Shown one piece after another: positions 47,322 to 55,886 of a DNA stretch of 64,000 nucleotides. Position 1 is the stretch's first letter. Each line of letters starts with the position of its first letter. Under the pieces are notes generated by a model. The model had not been told where the DNA came from. It worked only from the letters and a program-made list of their open reading frames with translations, and did no database searches. The position numbers and the translations under genes are program-made. Origin of the DNA: Deltaproteobacteria bacterium (lineage in GTDB: Bacteria; Desulfobacterota; GWC2-55-46); assembly GCA_015075075.1 (NCBI GenBank), contig JABTVA010000002.1:1-64000 (forward strand), given 5' to 3'.

Positions 47322-49461
47322 AAGGCGACTTCCTGAGGAGCACCTCCCTCGGTCTGCTCCCCTGTGCGGGGCCGACAACACCCTCCTTCTCCATCTTCTC
47401 GATTATGCGGGCTGCCGTGTTGTAGCCTATCCTGAACCTCCTCTGGATGTAGGAGGTCGATATCATCTCGAGCTGGGCGGCGAGGGCCACTGCCTCGTCG
47501 TATCTACGGAGGAACTCTTCGCCCAGGTCGGCGTCCTCGTCAACGAGCGCGCTCTCCTCCTCTTCTATCTTCAAGTCCTCGTAGGCGGGGCCGCCCTGCT
47601 TCTTCCAGAAATCCGTAACGCGCTTTATCTCGGTCTCGGAGACGTAAGCGCCGTGTATCCTCTGTAGCTTCGATGTGCCGGGCGGCATGAAGAGCATGTC
47701 TCCCTGCCCCAAGAGCGTCTCCGCGCCGCCGGAATCTATAATCGTCCTCGAATCGGTCCTCGAAGGGAGCTGGAAGGCTATCCTCGAAGGGAAGTTGGTC
47801 TTTATTAGGCCCGTGACGACGTCCACAGACGGCCTCTGGGTGGCTATCATGAGGTGAATCCCCGAGGCCCTTGCCATCTGCGACAGCCTCACAAGGCATT
47901 CCTCCACGTCCTTGCCGGAGGTCATCATGAGGTCGGCGAGCTCGTCAATTATGACGACGATGAGCGGAAGCTTCTTCTCCTCCGGGTTCCCGCCCTCCTC
48001 GACCATCTGGTTGTATTTATCGATATTCCTTGAGCCCTTCTCGGCCATGAGCTTGTATCGGCGGCCCATCTCGGTGACGATGCTCTTAAGCGCGCCCGCC
48101 GCCTTTTTCGGGTCGGTTATGACCGGCGTTATGAGGTGCGGTATGCCCTCGTATGCCGATAGCTCGAGCATCTTGGGGTCCACCATGAGGAAGCGGACCT
48201 CATCGGGGGTGGCCTTGAAGAGGACGCTCAGTATCATCGCGTTCACGGAAACGCTCTTTCCGGCGCCGGTAGCTCCGGCGACGAGAAGGTGCGGCATCCT
48301 GGCGAGGTCCGCCACATAGGGCGTCCCGGAGATGTCCTTTCCGAGCGCGAGCGTAAGGCGCGAGCGGCTCTTTGCGAAGGCCGGGCACTCGAGCATCTCC
48401 CGAAGAAGTATCGTGTCCCGCGTCTGGTTGGGCACCTCTATGCCGACCACGGCCTTCCCGGGTATGGGCGCGATTATCCTTATGGACATGGCCTTCATGG
48501 CAAGCGCGAGGTCGTCGGAGAGGTTCATTATCCTTCCGACCTTCACCCCCGGCGCGGGCTCGAACTCGTACATGGTTACGACCGGCCCGGGCCTCACCTC
48601 CAGGACCCTGCCGTCTATGCCGAAATCCAGGAGCTTCCTTTCAAGGACCTGCGAATTGGCAAGGAGGGCCTTGTCGTCGACGGAGCTGTTCTTCTTGGGC
48701 ACCGGGTCGAGGAGCGTAAGGGGCGGGAGCTTAAAAGAGCCCTTGGGGCTTGCGAACTCGAGCGTCTCTTCCGGCTCCTCTGCCTGCCTCTTGTTGTGTA
48801 TCCTCGGGGTTATTATGGCCGGGGCCCCTGCCTGCCTTTCCGGCTCCTTCGGCCTATCCCCGCTCTTTTTCATCGGCCTGGGCTCAGGCTCCTCTTCCGG
48901 CTCGATTTCTTCTTCAGCTTCTTCGGCTTTCCCGGCCTTCATCCTGTCGTAGACGGCCCTGAATACGGATACCGTCGGCGGAAGGGCCTTGAGGGCTATC
49001 TGTATTACGGAGAGGCCTGTAGCCACGAGGAACGCTATCAGGAGGACCGCCGAAAGGAAGATGAACGAGCCGGTCGTACCGACAAGGCCGATAAGGAACT
49101 CTCCCAGGAGCGCGCCTGCCGCGCCCCCGTTCGAGTCGATGAGATGAAGAAGGGCCGAGGACGAGAGGACGAAAAAGAGAAAACTTACGGGCACGACCAC
49201 CCTGAAACGGAAAAATCTCCGGAGGATCAGCCCCGCTGAGAGGAGAAATAGTATGAACGGGAATACGTAAGAGGTGTATCCGATGGACGCGAGGAACGCC
49301 CAGGCCAGGTAGTCCCCTATGACCCCGCCCCAGAGCGCGCCTTTCGCAAAGGAGAAGAGGCTTACGGCGGAGTAGAGCGCCGCGGCAAAGAGGACGATGC
49401 CGAATACCTCCTGCTTCAAGCCGGCGTGTTTATTCTCTTTTTTCGAGGTCGGTCTGGCCAT
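47320..49461 (-). CDS. ftsK: DNA translocase FtsK
   Basis: 713 residues, at the division septum. Four membrane helices occupy the first about 170 residues. A charged linker of some 90 residues rich in Glu, Arg and Pro follows. The motor domain has MPHLLVAGATGAGKSVSVNA (Walker A) and LIVVIIDELADLMMTSGKDV (Walker B). The C-terminal gamma winged helix reads ISTSYIQRRFRIGYNTAARI. The linker is short compared with E. coli FtsK, as in SpoIIIE-type proteins. The stop codon is provided by a repeat element. Confidence 0.96.
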   Translation of the reverse strand: MARPTSKKENKHAGLKQEVFGIVLFAAALYSAVSLFSFAKGALWGGVIGDYLAWAFLASIGYTSYVFPFILFLLSAGLILRRFFRFRVVVPVSFLFFVLSSSALLHLIDSNGGAAGALLGEFLIGLVGTTGSFIFLSAVLLIAFLVATGLSVIQIALKALPPTVSVFRAVYDRMKAGKAEEAEEEIEPEEEPEPRPMKKSGDRPKEPERQAGAPAIITPRIHNKRQAEEPEETLEFASPKGSFKLPPLTLLDPVPKKNSSVDDKALLANSQVLERKLLDFGIDGRVLEVRPGPVVTMYEFEPAPGVKVGRIMNLSDDLALAMKAMSIRIIAPIPGKAVVGIEVPNQTRDTILLREMLECPAFAKSRSRLTLALGKDISGTPYVADLARMPHLLVAGATGAGKSVSVNAMILSVLFKATPDEVRFLMVDPKMLELSAYEGIPHLITPVITDPKKAAGALKSIVTEMGRRYKLMAEKGSRNIDKYNQMVEEGGNPEEKKLPLIVVIIDELADLMMTSGKDVEECLVRLSQMARASGIHLMIATQRPSVDVVTGLIKTNFPSRIAFQLPSRTDSRTIIDSGGAETLLGQGDMLFMPPGTSKLQRIHGAYVSETEIKRVTDFWKKQGGPAYEDLKIEEEESALVDEDADLGEEFLRRYDEAVALAAQLEMISTSYIQRRFRIGYNTAARIIEKMEKEGVVGPAQGSRPREVLLRKSP

Positions 49462-49509
49462 TTGCTCCGGGATGCCGGATGGCCCCTTTTGCGGGGCGGC
49501 AAAAGCGCG

Positions 49510-50652
49510 TCAGATGCTCTTGAACTGCTTGCTGAGGGTTATTCCCTGGTACTGGTAAGACGAGCCTATCCTCGGGCCGTAGACCTTGTCCGGCACCTCG
49601 GCCATGCGCTCGAAAAAGAGCTTGCAGAAGGTCTGCCCGTCGGAGATCATGAAGGGCACGTCGTGCGCCCTGACCTCGAGGACCGCCTTGGTGCCCTTGA
49701 CCTCGCCCTTTGTGCCGAAGCCGAAGCCCGGGTCGAAGAAGCCCGCGTAATGGGTCCTGAGCTCTCCGGAGCCGGCCTCGTACGCGACCATCTCGGCAGC
49801 GTACCTCGTGGGTATCCGTATCCGCTCCTTGGACGAAAGTATGTAGAAGTCCTCGGGCTCGAGTATGAGAGTGCCCTTGCTGTTCCGGTGGATGGGCTCC
49901 CAGAAATCGGCGATGCCGTAGTGGTTTTTCATGGTGAGGTCGACCACGTGGCTGTTCTTCTTAGACTTGTAGCCGATTATGCCGCTCTGTCCGTCGCCGC
50001 TCAGGTCGACGGACATGAAGATGCCTTTCGAGACCTTGACCTCGCCGGGCGAAAGGTGCTCGTCCCCGTTAAAGAGGAGGCGCGAGTCCTTGTGCAGGGC
50101 CTTGAGCTTCGAGTCCGTGAGGGCGCATTCGCCCCGGAGAAGCCTTAGCTGCACGAGCGAGAGCCCTTCCCTGACCTTTATCGTAAAGGACCTCGGCATT
50201 ACCTCGAGGTAGAGGCCTCCCTTGTAGCCGCAGGCGATGTCGTCGAACCTCGGGTTCCTGTCCGTAAGCACCCTGGCGAATATGTCGAGGCGGCCCGTCG
50301 TGGACTTGGGGTTTGCGCGGCCCCTCACGTCCGGCGGGAGGTTAAGCTCCTCTATAAGGGGTATGAGATAGACGTGCCCCTTTTCGAGAATGCCGCCGTT
50401 CGAGATGTCGGACTCGTACATGACGAGGTCCGAGCCGTAGAGGTCCGGGGTGTGGAGCCTCTCAAGCACGTCCGCGTTTTCGGGCAGGAAGCTCGATATG
50501 AGCCTGTAGGCCTTGGGCCCGAGCCGGAGGTCCATGCTCGCGGGCTGTATCTGGGACTCGTCTATGGGCAGTCCCTTCGAGAAGACGTGCCTTTTGGCGA
50601 CGGCCCTGGCTATGGACTGGCAGCTTAAAACGCCGTGGTTTTTATCAGACAT
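49510..50652 (-). CDS. dcd: 2'-deoxycytidine 5'-triphosphate deaminase (long double-domain form)
   Basis: 380 residues from ATG 50652. The family has two dUTPase-like beta-barrel halves. Typical motifs are IQPASMDLRLGPKAYRLISS, RGRANPKSTTGRLDIFARVL and LVQLRLLRG in the first half and AGFFDPGFGFG in the second, where the catalytic Glu and substrate-binding residues of DCD lie. It produces dUTP from dCTP for dTMP synthesis. This long form occurs mainly in alpha- and deltaproteobacteria. Confidence 0.93.
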   Translation of the reverse strand: MSDKNHGVLSCQSIARAVAKRHVFSKGLPIDESQIQPASMDLRLGPKAYRLISSFLPENADVLERLHTPDLYGSDLVMYESDISNGGILEKGHVYLIPLIEELNLPPDVRGRANPKSTTGRLDIFARVLTDRNPRFDDIACGYKGGLYLEVMPRSFTIKVREGLSLVQLRLLRGECALTDSKLKALHKDSRLLFNGDEHLSPGEVKVSKGIFMSVDLSGDGQSGIIGYKSKKNSHVVDLTMKNHYGIADFWEPIHRNSKGTLILEPEDFYILSSKERIRIPTRYAAEMVAYEAGSGELRTHYAGFFDPGFGFGTKGEVKGTKAVLEVRAHDVPFMISDGQTFCKLFFERMAEVPDKVYGPRIGSSYQYQGITLSKQFKSI

Positions 50653-50675
50653 GGTTTTTAGGGAGACGCCGGGAC

Positions 50676-50703
50676 ATGATACAGAAAAAGCCCCGTACTT
50701 CAA
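50676..50703 (-). promoter_or_regulatory. Possible promoter of dcd
   Basis: On the minus strand TTGAAG (50703-50698), 16 bases, TATCAT (50681-50676), 24 bases before the dcd ATG. Confidence 0.4.
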
Positions 50704-50765
50704 AGAATTTTATTAACGCCTGAGGGTCGACTGTCCCCTGCGGGCTGCCGGTTCGAACGGCGAAA

Positions 50766-50790
50766 AAAAGGCCCGGGGGCCGGGCCTTTC
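50766..50790 (-). terminator. Terminator of the PilZ gene
   Basis: AAGGCCCGG / CCGGGCCTT hairpin (about 50768-50788); on the minus strand it is followed by a run of seven T. It lies 30-50 bases after the PilZ stop. Confidence 0.75.
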
Positions 50791-50817
50791 TATTCTCGTT
50801 TTTGGGCTAAAGATAGC

Positions 50818-51204
50818 TTAGGCTATTGCCGGCAGCTCGTCGAGGAACCTGAGGCCTGCCCTTGAGATCCCGTAGAACTTCCTCGTCCAGACGACCTGCG
50901 CTGGCCTTTCCTCGCCCAGTTCCCTCACGAAGATGTTCACTATGTCGTCCGGGTCAAAGGGCAAATAGCCCATCATCTTTATGCCGATACCCGTATCCGA
51001 GACGTCCACGGCCTTTGCCGGTATCCGCACCTCGCCCTTCATTATGTCGCAGAGCCTGAGGCTCGGGCTCCTGGCCCCGATCCTTCTTTCGCTCTCGCCC
51101 GCCTTGAACATGAAGCCGCAGTGCGGGCACGGCAGGTTCGGCTTCATCACCGCCGTAAAGAACGAGTTCTCGCACTTCGGGCAATTGAGCTTGTTCACGG
51201 ACAC
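50818..51204 (-). CDS. Zinc-ribbon plus PilZ-domain protein
   Basis: 128 residues starting with GTG, preceded by GGAAGGAG. Residues 8-30 form a zinc ribbon (CPKC ... CPHC). The rest is a PilZ-like domain: an R-x3-R-like SERRIGARSP, then ILDxS-type AVDVSDTGIGIKM and later YGISRAGLRFLDEL. The classic R-x3-R and D/N-x-S-x2-G motifs are partly kept (D-V-S-D-T-G), so cyclic di-GMP binding is plausible but not certain. It has its own promoter and terminator. Confidence 0.75.
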   Translation of the reverse strand: MSVNKLNCPKCENSFFTAVMKPNLPCPHCGFMFKAGESERRIGARSPSLRLCDIMKGEVRIPAKAVDVSDTGIGIKMMGYLPFDPDDIVNIFVRELGEERPAQVVWTRKFYGISRAGLRFLDELPAIA

Positions 51205-51252
51205 TCCTTCCCGTTATTCGGCACCCGCACTCATGAGAAAACACGCGCCTAT

Positions 51253-51281
51253 ATCATATTAAGCGGGGGAAGACATGTCAA
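51253..51281 (-). promoter_or_regulatory. Near-consensus sigma-70 promoter of the PilZ gene
   Basis: On the minus strand TTGACA (51281-51276), 17 bases, TATGAT (51258-51253), about 42 bases of leader before the GTG start. Confidence 0.7.
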
Positions 51282-51398
51282 CTGGTTTCGCTGGCGGGGC
51301 GGCCCTTTCCGTCACAATGGAGACGGCCGAGGGCAGGCCGGAAGACCCCTTGACTTTTAGGGTCCTCTCTGTTACTTCTAATCATTCGGAAAGCTCCC

Positions 51399-51713
51399 AT
51401 GAAAAAAACCACGGAAGGCTTGAAAAAGAAGCGCCTTATCCTGCTTGTGGCCGTCCTTTTTTTCGGCGTGGTCGCTATATTCGGGGAAAAGGGCCTGATC
51501 GAGCTCTACAGGGTCAATAAGGAGCTCTCCGGGATACTGGCGTATAACAAGTCCCTTGAGAAGGAAAACAGGGAAATCGAGGAGAAGATACGCCTTCTCG
51601 AAAGCGACAGGCGCTATATAGGCCAGATAGCCAGGGAGGAGCTGGGCAAGCTCGGCCGTAACGAGGTCATATACAGGATCGAGGAGCCCGCTGCCGGAGG
51701 AACCCGGCCTTAA
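51399..51713 (+). CDS. Septum formation initiator, FtsB/DivIC family
   Basis: 104 residues: a short basic cytoplasmic tail, one membrane helix (LILLVAVLFFGVVAIFG, residues 13-29) and a periplasmic coiled coil ELSGILAYNKSLEKENREIE. YIGQIAREELGKLGRNEVIY is the conserved C-terminal motif of FtsB/DivIC, which links FtsL and FtsQ in the divisome. It lies upstream of a nitrilase-type gene and argS. Confidence 0.85.
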   Translation: MKKTTEGLKKKRLILLVAVLFFGVVAIFGEKGLIELYRVNKELSGILAYNKSLEKENREIEEKIRLLESDRRYIGQIAREELGKLGRNEVIYRIEEPAAGGTRP

Positions 51714-51793
51714 GGCGCTAAAAGCCGTCTAAAGCCCCTTCTCCCTTGGCGACACGCCGGGCATATCCGCGCATACTTCCGAGAAAATTGCAT

Positions 51794-52624
51794 ATGGAAC
51801 GAAAGATAAAGATAGCGGGCATACAGCTTGCCTCCGTGTCCGAAAGGGAGAGGAACATCTCGAAGGCCGACATGCTCGTCGAGCTTGCCGCGAGCGAGGG
51901 CGCGAGGGTAATCGCCCTTCCGCCCCTTTTCAGCTCGCACTGGTTCCCTGCCGCGATAGACAACCGGAACTTCGCCCTTGCCGAGAAAGAGGACGGCCCC
52001 ACGGTTACATTCCTCAGGGAGGCTGCGATTAAGAACAAGGTTGTAGTAATCGGCGGCGTCTTCGAGGAGGACGGGGATAAATATTACAATACCGCAATCG
52101 TCGCGGGCCCTGACGGGCTTATCGGCAAATATAGGAAAGTCCACGTGCCGCAGATACCGCTCTGGGAGGAGCGGGCCTATTTCAACCCCGGCGACCTGGG
52201 CTTCCCGGTCTTCGACACTCCATATGGCAAGATCGGCGTCCTCATATGCTGGGACGTATTCTTCCCCGAGGGCTGGCGCGTGCTTGCCCTTAACGGGGCC
52301 GAGCTCGTCGTCGCGCTTACCGCCTCGGCGTTCGAGCACTCGCACAGGAAATGGGAGCGGGCCATATCGGCTGCGGCGCACGCGAACGGGTTCTTCGTCC
52401 TCCGCGTGAACAGGGTCGGCAAGGAAGAGAAGCAGGAGTTCTACGGAAGGAGCTTTTCCGCGGGGCCTGACGGCGAGTTCGTCGAAAAGCCGAGCGGCTC
52501 ATCAGAAGGCATCGTCGTCGCCGAAGTCGACCTCGGGGAGGTATCGGACGTACGTAACGAGTGGGTCTTCCTGAGGGACAGGAGGCCCGGCGAGTATATG
52601 GACATCATAAGGGGAACCAAATGA
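51794..52624 (+). CDS. Nitrilase/carbon-nitrogen hydrolase family protein with an altered catalytic glutamate
   Basis: 276 residues from ATG 51794, similar in layout to N-carbamoylputrescine amidase. The triad Lys is present in KYRKVHVPQIPLWEE and the nucleophile Cys in GVLICWDVFFPEGWRVLALN. The third member, Glu in the L-P-E-L-F motif, is replaced: ARVIALPPLFSSHWF (CCG CCC). Later segments such as GAELVVALTASAF, ANGFFVLRVNRVG and FYGRSFSAGPDGEFV are normal. It may be a catalytically changed member. The stop overlaps argS (ATGA). Confidence 0.85.
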   Translation: MERKIKIAGIQLASVSERERNISKADMLVELAASEGARVIALPPLFSSHWFPAAIDNRNFALAEKEDGPTVTFLREAAIKNKVVVIGGVFEEDGDKYYNTAIVAGPDGLIGKYRKVHVPQIPLWEERAYFNPGDLGFPVFDTPYGKIGVLICWDVFFPEGWRVLALNGAELVVALTASAFEHSHRKWERAISAAAHANGFFVLRVNRVGKEEKQEFYGRSFSAGPDGEFVEKPSGSSEGIVVAEVDLGEVSDVRNEWVFLRDRRPGEYMDIIRGTK

Positions 52625-54267
52625 AGGCCGGGGTAATCGGCATACTCGAAGGGGCCCTCGAAGAGGCGAAAAAGGCAGGGCTCATTTCGACAGTGGAAAT
52701 CCCGGCCATCGTCCTTGATAAGCCCAAGAAAGAGGAGTTCGGCGATTTTTCGACGAACATCGCCATGCTCCTTGCGCCACTTGAGAAGAAAAAGCCGAGG
52801 GACATCGCCAATGCCGTCGCCGAGAAGGTCGCGGCCTATCCGGATGTCGAGAAGTGCGAGGTCGCGGGCCCCGGCTTCATTAATATCTTCCTTAAAAGGA
52901 CCTTCTGGCTCAAGGCCCTCCTCGACATAGCCGGGAAGGGCGAGAGGTTCGGGCAGAGCGAAATAGGGGCGGGTAAAAAGGTGCAGGTCGAGTTCGTTAG
53001 CGCCAACCCCACGGGCCCCCTCCACATAGGCCACGGCAGGGGCGCGGCGGTCGGCGATGCACTTTCAAGGATACTCCGCAAAGCCGGGTTTAACGTAACG
53101 AGGGAATATTACATAAACGACGCAGGGAGGCAGGTCTTTACGCTCGGCGAATCCGTGCGCATCCGGGTGGAGGAGCTAAAGGGAAAGGCTATCGAGTTCC
53201 CGCCCGACCATTACAAGGGCGAGTATGTAAGGGACATCGCGAGGGAGTATATCGAAAAATACGACGATGGCGGGGCAGGCGCGCCGGGCTATCAGGAGTT
53301 CGGCACCTCGGCCATGCTCGAAATGATTAAGAAAGACCTTGAGGACTTCCGGGTCGGCTTCGACGTCTGGTTCAGCGAAAAAAGCCTCGACGACTCGGGC
53401 AAGGTTGCCGAGACCATACAGGACCTCAAGGACAAGGGCCATATCTACGAGGCCGAAGGCGCGGTCTGGTTCAGGACTACAGACTTTGGCGACGACAAGG
53501 ACAGGGTGCTCGTGAAGGCGGACGGCGAGCGGACATACTTCGCCTCCGACATCGCCTATCACAGAGACAAGATGGAGCGGGGCTTTGACGCGCTCGTAAA
53601 TATCTGGGGCGCCGACCACCACGGCTACGAAGGCCGGATACGGGCGCTCCTGCGCGCGCTCGGCCATGACGATTCGGCCCTTAAGATAATCTTCATCCAG
53701 CTCGTGGCCCTTTTGAGGAAGGGCGTGCCGGTGCCGATGGGGAAGCGCGAAGGCGAGTTCGTCACGCTCCGCCAGGTCATGGATGAGGTGGGCACCGACG
53801 CTTGCAGGTTCTTCTTCCTCATGAGGAGGCCGGACGCGCAGCTCGACTTCGACCTTGAGCTTGCGAAGAGCCAGGCCCCGGAAAACCCGGTCTATTACGT
53901 TCAATACTGCCATGCGAGGATAAAGAGCATAATAGGGTTCGCCTCCGAAAAGGGCATAAACGTGCCCGAGCGCTTTGACGAGAAGCTACTTTCAAGGCTT
54001 GAGGAGAAGGAAGAGTCGGAGATAATAAAGCACCTGGGCGCGTTCGAGGAACTGGTCGAGAGAAGCGCCCTTGCCATGGAGCCGCACAGGATAACATTCT
54101 ATCTCATGGAGCTTGCCGGGCTTTTCCATCCCTATTACAACAAGACGAGGGTAGTGACCGACGACCCGGAGCTTACGGCGGCGAGGCTCCTTCTTTGCAG
54201 GGCGGTCGCGACGGTTGTGGCGAACGGGCTTGCTCTCCTCGGCGTCTCCGCGCCGGATAAGATGTAG
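52621..54267 (+). CDS. argS: Arginyl-tRNA synthetase
   Basis: 548 residues from ATG 52621. An N-terminal add-1 domain is followed by the HIGH-type motif SANPTGPLHIGHGRG (about residues 124-138). Other motifs are YFASDIAYHRDKMERGFDAL, WGADHHGYEGRI, and VPMGKREGEFVTLRQVMDEV in the KMSK-like region. The C-terminal DALR anticodon domain begins near LEEKEESEIIKHLGAFEEL. It attaches Arg to tRNA-Arg. Confidence 0.96.
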   Translation: MKAGVIGILEGALEEAKKAGLISTVEIPAIVLDKPKKEEFGDFSTNIAMLLAPLEKKKPRDIANAVAEKVAAYPDVEKCEVAGPGFINIFLKRTFWLKALLDIAGKGERFGQSEIGAGKKVQVEFVSANPTGPLHIGHGRGAAVGDALSRILRKAGFNVTREYYINDAGRQVFTLGESVRIRVEELKGKAIEFPPDHYKGEYVRDIAREYIEKYDDGGAGAPGYQEFGTSAMLEMIKKDLEDFRVGFDVWFSEKSLDDSGKVAETIQDLKDKGHIYEAEGAVWFRTTDFGDDKDRVLVKADGERTYFASDIAYHRDKMERGFDALVNIWGADHHGYEGRIRALLRALGHDDSALKIIFIQLVALLRKGVPVPMGKREGEFVTLRQVMDEVGTDACRFFFLMRRPDAQLDFDLELAKSQAPENPVYYVQYCHARIKSIIGFASEKGINVPERFDEKLLSRLEEKEESEIIKHLGAFEELVERSALAMEPHRITFYLMELAGLFHPYYNKTRVVTDDPELTAARLLLCRAVATVVANGLALLGVSAPDKM

Positions 54268-54308
54268 GGGCGGGGCCGGCTGCGGTTTTCTTCATTCCGA
54301 ATACTCTA

Positions 54309-54454
54309 AGGAAATGTCTGATTAATTCGTGCCTCGTCATTGCGAGCGGTAGCGAAGCAATCCCGTCTTTTTTGAAAATCAGACACTTTGAGATTGCTTC
54401 GTCGTTTCCACTCCTCGCAATGACCGCAAGAAACAGAATTAATCAGACCTTCCC
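54309..54454 (+). repeat. CATTGCGAG-type element B3
   Basis: Bounded by AAGGAAATGTCTGATTAATT and AATTAATCAGACCTTCC, with GTCATTGCGAGC ... CTCGCAATGAC inside. It lies between argS and tRNA-Cys, 89 bases before the tRNA. Confidence 0.85.
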
Positions 54455-54502
54455 TAATTTTTAGAGGTTGCCTGGAGTGAGCTCCCCCCACTGTTTTTTG
54501 TG

Positions 54503-54532
54503 TTGACAATACCGAGCCCGGTTGATTAAGAT
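54503..54532 (+). promoter_or_regulatory. Promoter of tRNA-Cys
   Basis: TTGACA (54503-54508), 18 bases, TAAGAT (54527-54532); transcription would begin a few bases ahead of the tRNA. Confidence 0.65.
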
Positions 54533-54542
54533 GAAAACTTAA

Positions 54543-54617
54543 GGCGGCGTACCCAAGTGGCAAGGGAGCAGTCTGCAAAACTGCCATCCAGCGGTTCGAA
54601 TCCGCTCGCCGCCTCCA
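54543..54617 (+). tRNA. tRNA-Cys (GCA)
   Basis: A 75-base cloverleaf: acceptor arms GGCGGCG / CGCCGCC, anticodon GCA at 54575-54577, T-arm GCGGTTCGAATCCGC, discriminator T and encoded CCA. U73 is the identity base for Cys. The T-run TTTTCCCCCTTTTTT follows without a hairpin. Confidence 0.97.
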
Positions 54618-54725
54618 TTTTCCCCCTTTTTTCTCGCCGCTTACTTTGTTATCCCCGGACCATCATGCCTTCGGCTTTACGTTTCCACCCCTCTTTTTAA
54701 AGAGGGGCAGGGGAGATTATCTTTT

Positions 54726-54870
54726 AAGGAAGGTCTGATTAGTTCATGTGTTCGTCATTGCGAACGAAGTGAAGCAATCTTATCTTTTGGAAAATCAAGC
54801 ACTTGAGATTGCTTCGGAGCTAAGCTCCTCGCAATGACAACCGAAAACAGATTCAATCAGATCTTCCTTA
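54726..54870 (+). repeat. CATTGCGAG-type element B4
   Basis: Bounded by AAGGAAGGTCTGATTAGTTC and GATTCAATCAGATCTTCC, with the same core as B1. Same orientation as B3, on the other side of tRNA-Cys. Confidence 0.85.
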
Positions 54871-54948
54871 AGTCACTTGTAATCCCCCTTCATCCCCTTT
54901 AGAAAAGGGTGAATCTATAGTTTCCCCCTCTTTCTTGATTGCGCTGTG

Positions 54949-55070
54949 CAGGATTTGAAAGCAGCCGAGCGCCGGATGCGCGTGGAAGTGGCCTTTGGGG
55001 AGAAAGGCCGGAAGCGAGGCTGCCCGGCCTGAGTGAGTGAGCGGGAGCGAACGAGCGCGGCCAAATCCTG
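54949..55070. repeat. Inverted-repeat-ended sequence CAGGATTTG ... CAAATCCTG
   Basis: Perfect 9-base arms 104 bases apart; the interior is GC-rich (GGCCTTTGGGGAGAAAGGCC, GAGTGAGTGAGCGGGAGCGA). It lies in the non-genic stretch 54618-55346, which otherwise contains only element B4, a GGGAGGGG-type fragment, a TGGTGGGC/GCCCACCA hairpin and the hairpin at 55249. Confidence 0.5.
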
Positions 55071-55248
55071 TCCCCCCTCAAAGCCGTAACCCCTTGTTGC
55101 ATTTCGGTGGTAGATTTTGTATATTGCTTACAAAGATGGTATTCAGATTGACCTGATTTGGTGGGCGCAGCCCACCAATAATCTCAACCGAATCCTCGCA
55201 AGACCCGAGAAGAATAAGTTTTCAAACACCCCCTCTAATAAATCACAA

Positions 55249-55280
55249 GGGGGTTACGGCAGAGCCGTAACCCCCTTTTT
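55249..55280 (+). terminator. Strong hairpin with T-run of uncertain partner gene
   Basis: GGGGGTTACGGC (55249-55260), loop AGA, GCCGTAACCCCC (55264-55275), then five T. No plus-strand gene precedes it. It may end the minus-strand gene at 55347, or be another repeat: a half copy (GCCGTAACCCCTTGTTGCATTT) is at 55084. Confidence 0.5.
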
Positions 55281-55346
55281 GCATTTCCATCGTTATTAAA
55301 ATACATCGGTGGGCTATGCCGCCCTGCTCCCATGCCTGCGGACTCC

Positions 55347-55580
55347 CTACGAATCGAGCGAGGATTTACCCGTATCGCCGCGCATTATCCAGGCGATCAG
55401 GCCTTCCTTATTCTGGCGAAGCGCGTTCAGAAGCTCTTCTGCTTCCTCCTTCGGCACTTCTTCATTGAATTGACCGGCATCGGGCAGATTTTTTACGATC
55501 TCGAACCTCTTCAGAAATTCATCTTTCCTCTCGGGGACGGCCTCCAGGAGGACCTGAAGAAAAATATCGCCGTAAGTCAT
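55347..55580 (-). CDS. Small hypothetical protein
   Basis: 77 residues, acidic, rich in Glu and Leu (LLEAVPERKDEFLKRFEIVK, EEVPKEEAEELLNALRQNKE). Predicted to be largely helical, without membrane segment or known motif. A good ribosome-binding site (AAAGGAGC) 6 bases before the ATG supports it. It is downstream of the pilin operon on the same strand but separated by 306 bases, so probably independent. Confidence 0.55.
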   Translation of the reverse strand: MTYGDIFLQVLLEAVPERKDEFLKRFEIVKNLPDAGQFNEEVPKEEAEELLNALRQNKEGLIAWIMRGDTGKSSLDS

Positions 55581-55886
55581 TAGAAAGCTCCTTTGCGTTT
55601 TTAGCGCCGGGGTTCTTCGTTTTCCCGGAATGACAGGCTAAAATAGTCTGTCAGCAGCCTGCCCTGAAAGACCGGGGCCATTGGTAAAGGAGAATAACAC
55701 TGCGGCAAGGCATTAATCAACCATATCGTAGTGCGGGCTGTGCCGACCAAGGAATTTAAATGAGCTAATCGGAATCGTTAATGCAGGCGCAAAACGAGTA
55801 ATGGAGAGTCTGCCAGCTTCCAAACCCACTTTTCATTTCGGCGATTGGACGCGGATACAAAAATGCGGCAGGCCTCACACAAACAA
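55581..55886. other. Non-genic gap after the minor-pilin operon
   Basis: I see no gene, repeat of the dispersed families or convincing terminator here. Short AT-rich patches occur at 55625-55645 and 55740-55770. Confidence 0.4.

Noticed and set aside
48289-49239. 316-codon frame opposite ftsK
   Set aside because: Shadow of the ftsK linker and membrane region; low-complexity, charged.
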